Assembly (NCBI GenBank): GCA_949127735.1
Contig: CASBPX010000098.1
Coordinates: 1-61,040, forward strand
Source: Candidatus Obscuribacterales bacterium
GTDB taxonomy: Bacteria; Cyanobacteriota; Vampirovibrionia; Obscuribacterales; Obscuribacteraceae
Reading direction: 5' to 3'
DNA length: 61,040 bases
Below are positions 58,165 through 61,040 of the stretch, piece after piece; positions within the stretch are counted from its first letter, which is position 1; the number at the start of each line of letters is the position of its first letter. The translations under genes and the position numbers were made by a program. The notes under the pieces are model-generated. The model saw nothing but the letters and a program-made list of their open reading frames with translations, did not search any database and had not been told where the DNA came from.

Positions 58165-58743
58165 TTAACGCTTATCTTGCGTGGCGTCAAGGATGCCTTT
58201 GAGAAGCAATGCTCCGCCTGCTCCGGCTGCAGCGCCTTGAACTTCTTTGCCTTTTTTGGCTACACCTGCTCCAAGTAGGCCGCCACCGATGACCATTTCC
58301 AGGCCGCTATTATCTTGCCTTTGAATGGGGCGGTCATAGACTCCTCTTGGGGGCTGTGGATCGTGGCGATGGTCACGATCACGATCTCTATCAATGATAA
58401 TTACATCTGGCTGGCGACGTGGTGGCTCATGACGTGGTCTTTCGATAATCACCACGGGTGGTGGCGGAACAATTCGGCAAGCCTCTTCTACTGGAATTTG
58501 CCCGGCATTGTAGCGTCTTCCGTCACGGCCATGAACAACTACATCACCATCGCGTTGAATATGCAGATCTGCAAGTCCGCCGTTATCTTCCATGCGTGCT
58601 GCTCTTGTCACCAATTTGGTGAATTGCCCTGGGGTCATGGCCCTGCAGTCATCTCTCAATAAATTGGCTGTATCTTGTGGATTGCCACGGTCTAGCTCGT
58701 TAGCTACAACTCTTGCTTCTCGTTCGATGAAGTCGTTGGGCAT
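58165..58743 (-). CDS. Protein with Pro/Arg/Asp-rich middle and Gly-rich C terminus, unknown
   Basis: The 192-aa protein (MPNDFIEREARVVANELD...) has a helical N-terminal domain (1-75), a Pro/Arg/Asp/His-rich low-complexity stretch (PPPPVVIIERPRHEPPRR, DRDRDRDHRHD; 90-145), and a hydrophobic Gly/Ala-rich C terminus (GGGLLGAGVAKKGKEV, AAAGAGGALLLKG). It has no signal peptide. An ATG at 58743 with GAGG nine bases upstream is chosen over a start 22 codons earlier. It lies about 100 bases downstream of the VirB4-like gene on the same strand. No family recognised. Confidence 0.6.
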   Translation of the reverse strand: MPNDFIEREARVVANELDRGNPQDTANLLRDDCRAMTPGQFTKLVTRAARMEDNGGLADLHIQRDGDVVVHGRDGRRYNAGQIPVEEACRIVPPPPVVIIERPRHEPPRRQPDVIIIDRDRDRDHRHDPQPPRGVYDRPIQRQDNSGLEMVIGGGLLGAGVAKKGKEVQGAAAGAGGALLLKGILDATQDKR

Positions 58744-58841
58744 GTCTCTGTACCTCGGGTTTCGCTGGGTGGGTCGTGCACTTACTTTGCTGCACAAATG
58801 TGAAACCACTGTGAAATCTTTCTAGATCAAAGAAAGCGAGG

Positions 58842-60128
58842 TCAAAGAAAGGGAATAAAGTGCGCCGCTGCCTGAGAAGTAATGGCGTGATTCGACTTAA
58901 TCAGATCTTCGCCTACAGGCAGAGCGGCAATCATGGCATCGAGCTCATCTGCGTAACAGCCGCTTACAGCACCACCCATGCGGTGTACGGCGCGTTCAAC
59001 CAGAAGCTGACTGCTTTGCATCGACTCGTGGCTATTGGCATAAACAGTAATGTACATTCCGATTTTAGTGGCCGCCATCTCGGTCTGGCAGAATGCTTGA
59101 ATTTTGGCCAGATGCTCCGGTGGTGTTACTGGTCCGTTGTTTTTTATCGTCGTGCCTAAACGATAATTGATGCGAGCTTGCTGTTTGAGAGCTGGAAGAT
59201 TGCAACGCGATAAATAAACAGAAAATGCTGAATCGCAATCAATATCAAGAATTTTGTTGAACAAACCAAAATTGGCTTCCATGGGCAAATTAGATAGGTG
59301 TAGGGTGGAGACGAATTTGCCGTCAATTAATACGTAATTGAGTTTGTGTTCAAAGCCCGCTTCGCACAGTGATAAGAGATCTTCACCATTAGTGATGGCA
59401 TCGTTTTCAATGTCTGCCTGCCAGTGTGAGGGGCTCAACTGACCATATAGAAGCTGGCGCAGTTGCCTTTTTTTAATTGCTGATGTTGCCAGGCCGAGCT
59501 TTGTCATTCTCCTCGCCAGTCTTACCGAACGCATTTGCTTTTGTTTGGCAGGCAAAGAATCATCGGCCTCGTGCTCTGCCGAAGTCTCTTTAGTAATGAT
59601 ATAAAAATCTCTGTCGTCACCTTCCTGCATCCATTGCGGCGGAGAATATATCTGCACCGGTGCATAATGATCGTTGGCAAAGTCAATCAGCAAATCTGCA
59701 ATTTTTAAACGCTGCACAGCATCTAGCTTTTGTAGGTCGCTATTGTCTATTTTCAGACAGGAACATATTGTATTTTTGCCGGCCAGCGGTGAAGACAGAT
59801 TCTGGGCTTCCAGTTTTCCTTCAAGATCAAATTCAGGCAAATAAAGCGGTAATGGACCACGCAGATGTTGAATGCGTTTCAGCCACCACTTCAAAGGTTT
59901 CAGTTCAAGCGCTTTTACATTGCCGGCAATAATTGAAAAGAAAGCAATGAAGACAATAATGCTACAGGGCAAATTGCCGAATCGATATGATGGATGGATA
60001 AAGAGCGAAAGTTTCAAAGCCACCAGGCTGGCCGCAATTAGGCAAAGCAATGGCAACGGTTTGAAATCGAAAATGCGAATCGGCCTGTCTAAAATCACCA
60101 CGGGGTATCTATCCATGAATTCACTCAT
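58842..60128 (-). CDS. PrgI/VirB4 N-terminal-domain-like protein lacking the ATPase
   Basis: The 428-aa protein has two N-terminal membrane helices (about 28-45 and 56-70) in a PrgI-like setting (RYPVVILDRPIRIFDFKPL). A soluble domain then follows the N-terminal domain of VirB4/TraC conjugation ATPases. Late landmarks are TKIGMYITVYANSHESMQSSQLLVERAVHRMGG (in part), AMIAALPVGEDLIKSNHAITSQAAAHFIPFL. In VirB4 the last segment (LPxGxxxxxRNxTTxAxAxFxPF) is directly followed by the P-loop ATPase. Here the frame stops exactly there (PFL-stop) and no Walker A is present in the next 100 bases. So it is a headless VirB4, either a truncated remnant or an exapted scaffold. ATG start at 60128. Confidence 0.65.
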   Translation of the reverse strand: MSEFMDRYPVVILDRPIRIFDFKPLPLLCLIAASLVALKLSLFIHPSYRFGNLPCSIIVFIAFFSIIAGNVKALELKPLKWWLKRIQHLRGPLPLYLPEFDLEGKLEAQNLSSPLAGKNTICSCLKIDNSDLQKLDAVQRLKIADLLIDFANDHYAPVQIYSPPQWMQEGDDRDFYIITKETSAEHEADDSLPAKQKQMRSVRLARRMTKLGLATSAIKKRQLRQLLYGQLSPSHWQADIENDAITNGEDLLSLCEAGFEHKLNYVLIDGKFVSTLHLSNLPMEANFGLFNKILDIDCDSAFSVYLSRCNLPALKQQARINYRLGTTIKNNGPVTPPEHLAKIQAFCQTEMAATKIGMYITVYANSHESMQSSQLLVERAVHRMGGAVSGCYADELDAMIAALPVGEDLIKSNHAITSQAAAHFIPFL

Positions 60129-60289
60129 GCTTTAGTAATGGCGTGTCAAATGCGATTGTTTGACCTTAACATTGGGTCGCCAGCTAAAACATGGGGTTAA
60201 GGATAGAGTTGTCATTCGGCGAAGCCGGTGGTGGAACTTTATAGTCGACTTAGCGTCTCCCCTTCGGCACATCTAAGGAGAAAGTTTTT

Positions 60290-60730
60290 ATGGCTACTAA
60301 TGTCACCGGCAATACGGTGGATCAAATGAACGGTTTGCTCCGAGGCGAACTGAGCGCTCTTGAGACTTACAGACAGGCTCTAGAAAAAGTCGAAGATAGG
60401 ACCGCTAAAGATGTCCTCAAAGAATGCCACATGTGTCATTCAAAAAGAGTAGACAGCCTCGTTGAGAAGATTGTCGCGCTTGGTGGTAAGCCAGCAGATG
60501 ATTCAGGCGCATGGGGCTCGTTTGCTAAATTAATGGAAGGCGGCGCCGCCGCATTTGGCGATAAATCTGCCATTGCCATGTTAGAGGAAGGGGAAGACAA
60601 AGGCCTGCGCGATTATAAAAAATTGCTCGATGATTCAGATTTGCGGCTGAGGGAACTGGCTTCCAGCCTGGTCTCCGCCCAAGAAGGCACTCACGGCAAA
60701 ATGCGTAATCTGAAACTGTTAATGAAATAG
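60290..60730 (+). CDS. DUF2383-type four-helix-bundle protein
   Basis: The 146-aa protein resembles the ferritin-like DUF2383/PA2169 family: MNGLLRGELSALETYRQALEKV at the N terminus (Glu residues of the ferritin-type fold), CHMCHSKRVDSLVEKIVALGG (a CHxCH segment) and a final helix QEGTHGKMRNLKLLMK. Family members are stress-associated and their function is open. AAGGAGAAAG lies 7 bases before the ATG, an excellent site. It stands alone between the VirB4-like gene (divergent) and the efflux pump (convergent). Confidence 0.85.
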   Translation: MATNVTGNTVDQMNGLLRGELSALETYRQALEKVEDRTAKDVLKECHMCHSKRVDSLVEKIVALGGKPADDSGAWGSFAKLMEGGAAAFGDKSAIAMLEEGEDKGLRDYKKLLDDSDLRLRELASSLVSAQEGTHGKMRNLKLLMK

Positions 60731-60775
60731 ACCTCTAAAATAGATCTTTAAAATAGATCTTTAATCGCCGATTGC

Positions 60776-61040
<265 letters not shown>

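Overview
The window reads as chromosomal backbone of a Gram-negative-type bacterium at moderate GC. The best guess is a non-photosynthetic relative of Cyanobacteria (Vampirovibrionia/Melainabacteria, Obscuribacterales-like). That placement is inference. It rests on a RecG with the extra N-terminal region seen in cyanobacterial RecG, an MglA-type GTPase and a roadblock protein, many secreted TPR proteins, an SLH-domain envelope protein, an MGDG-synthase-like glycosyltransferase, lipoprotein maturation (Lnt), and an archaeal-type AspRS. No phage, insertion sequence, CRISPR array or rRNA was found. There is one tRNA, tRNA-Arg(CCG).

Layout: 1-6.1 kb holds translation and stress genes (prfA end, prmC, hslO, rpmB on the other strand) and an MglA-like GTPase followed by recG. 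6.1-9.2 kb is a membrane protein and a large secreted TPR protein. 9.8-14.3 kb is amino-acid and amine catabolism: putrescine aminotransferase with a lysine-rich tail, a 66-aa partner, and histidine ammonia-lyase beside a duplicated ABM-like membrane protein. 14.6-17.9 kb is a secreted repeat protein, an NmrA-like reductase and a small duplicated protein. 18-21 kb is lnt and recA. 21.3-28.7 kb is a Crp/Fnr regulator, tRNA-Arg and the overlapping addB-addA recombination nuclease-helicase. 28.7-39.2 kb is an accessory region: a zincin-motif protein, an MBOAT O-acyltransferase and three paralogous SGNH-type proteins, which suggest O-acylation of a surface polymer. 39.2-40.8 kb is the archaeal-type aspS with a long leader. 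40.8-50.4 kb is lipid, envelope and cell-surface biology: two alpha/beta hydrolases, a GT28-type glycosyltransferase, TPR, YqeG phosphatase, UppS, SLH/VirB10-like protein, roadblock and lipoprotein. 50.5-55.8 kb is mutS plus a secreted TPR protein. 56-61 kb is small accessory genes: YaeQ-like, HxlR regulator with divergent rhodanese, a VirB4 N-terminal-domain protein without its ATPase, a DUF2383 protein and the end of a CzcA/CusA efflux pump.

The most interesting signal is upstream of the archaeal-type aspartyl-tRNA synthetase (40539-40737, minus strand). A promoter is followed by a 27-codon leader ORF with eight consecutive Asn/Asp codons. After it comes an 11-bp terminator hairpin with a U tract, just before the aspS ribosome-binding site. 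The end of the leader ORF can form a competing antiterminator with the 5' arm of that terminator. This is the architecture of a ribosome-stalling transcription attenuator that senses Asn/Asp-tRNA charging. Other points of note are a palindromic element family around GTATAC (two loci), the headless VirB4-like protein, the three-SGNH/MBOAT locus, and the HEWSH metallopeptidase-like protein. All calls are by eye, without database searches.
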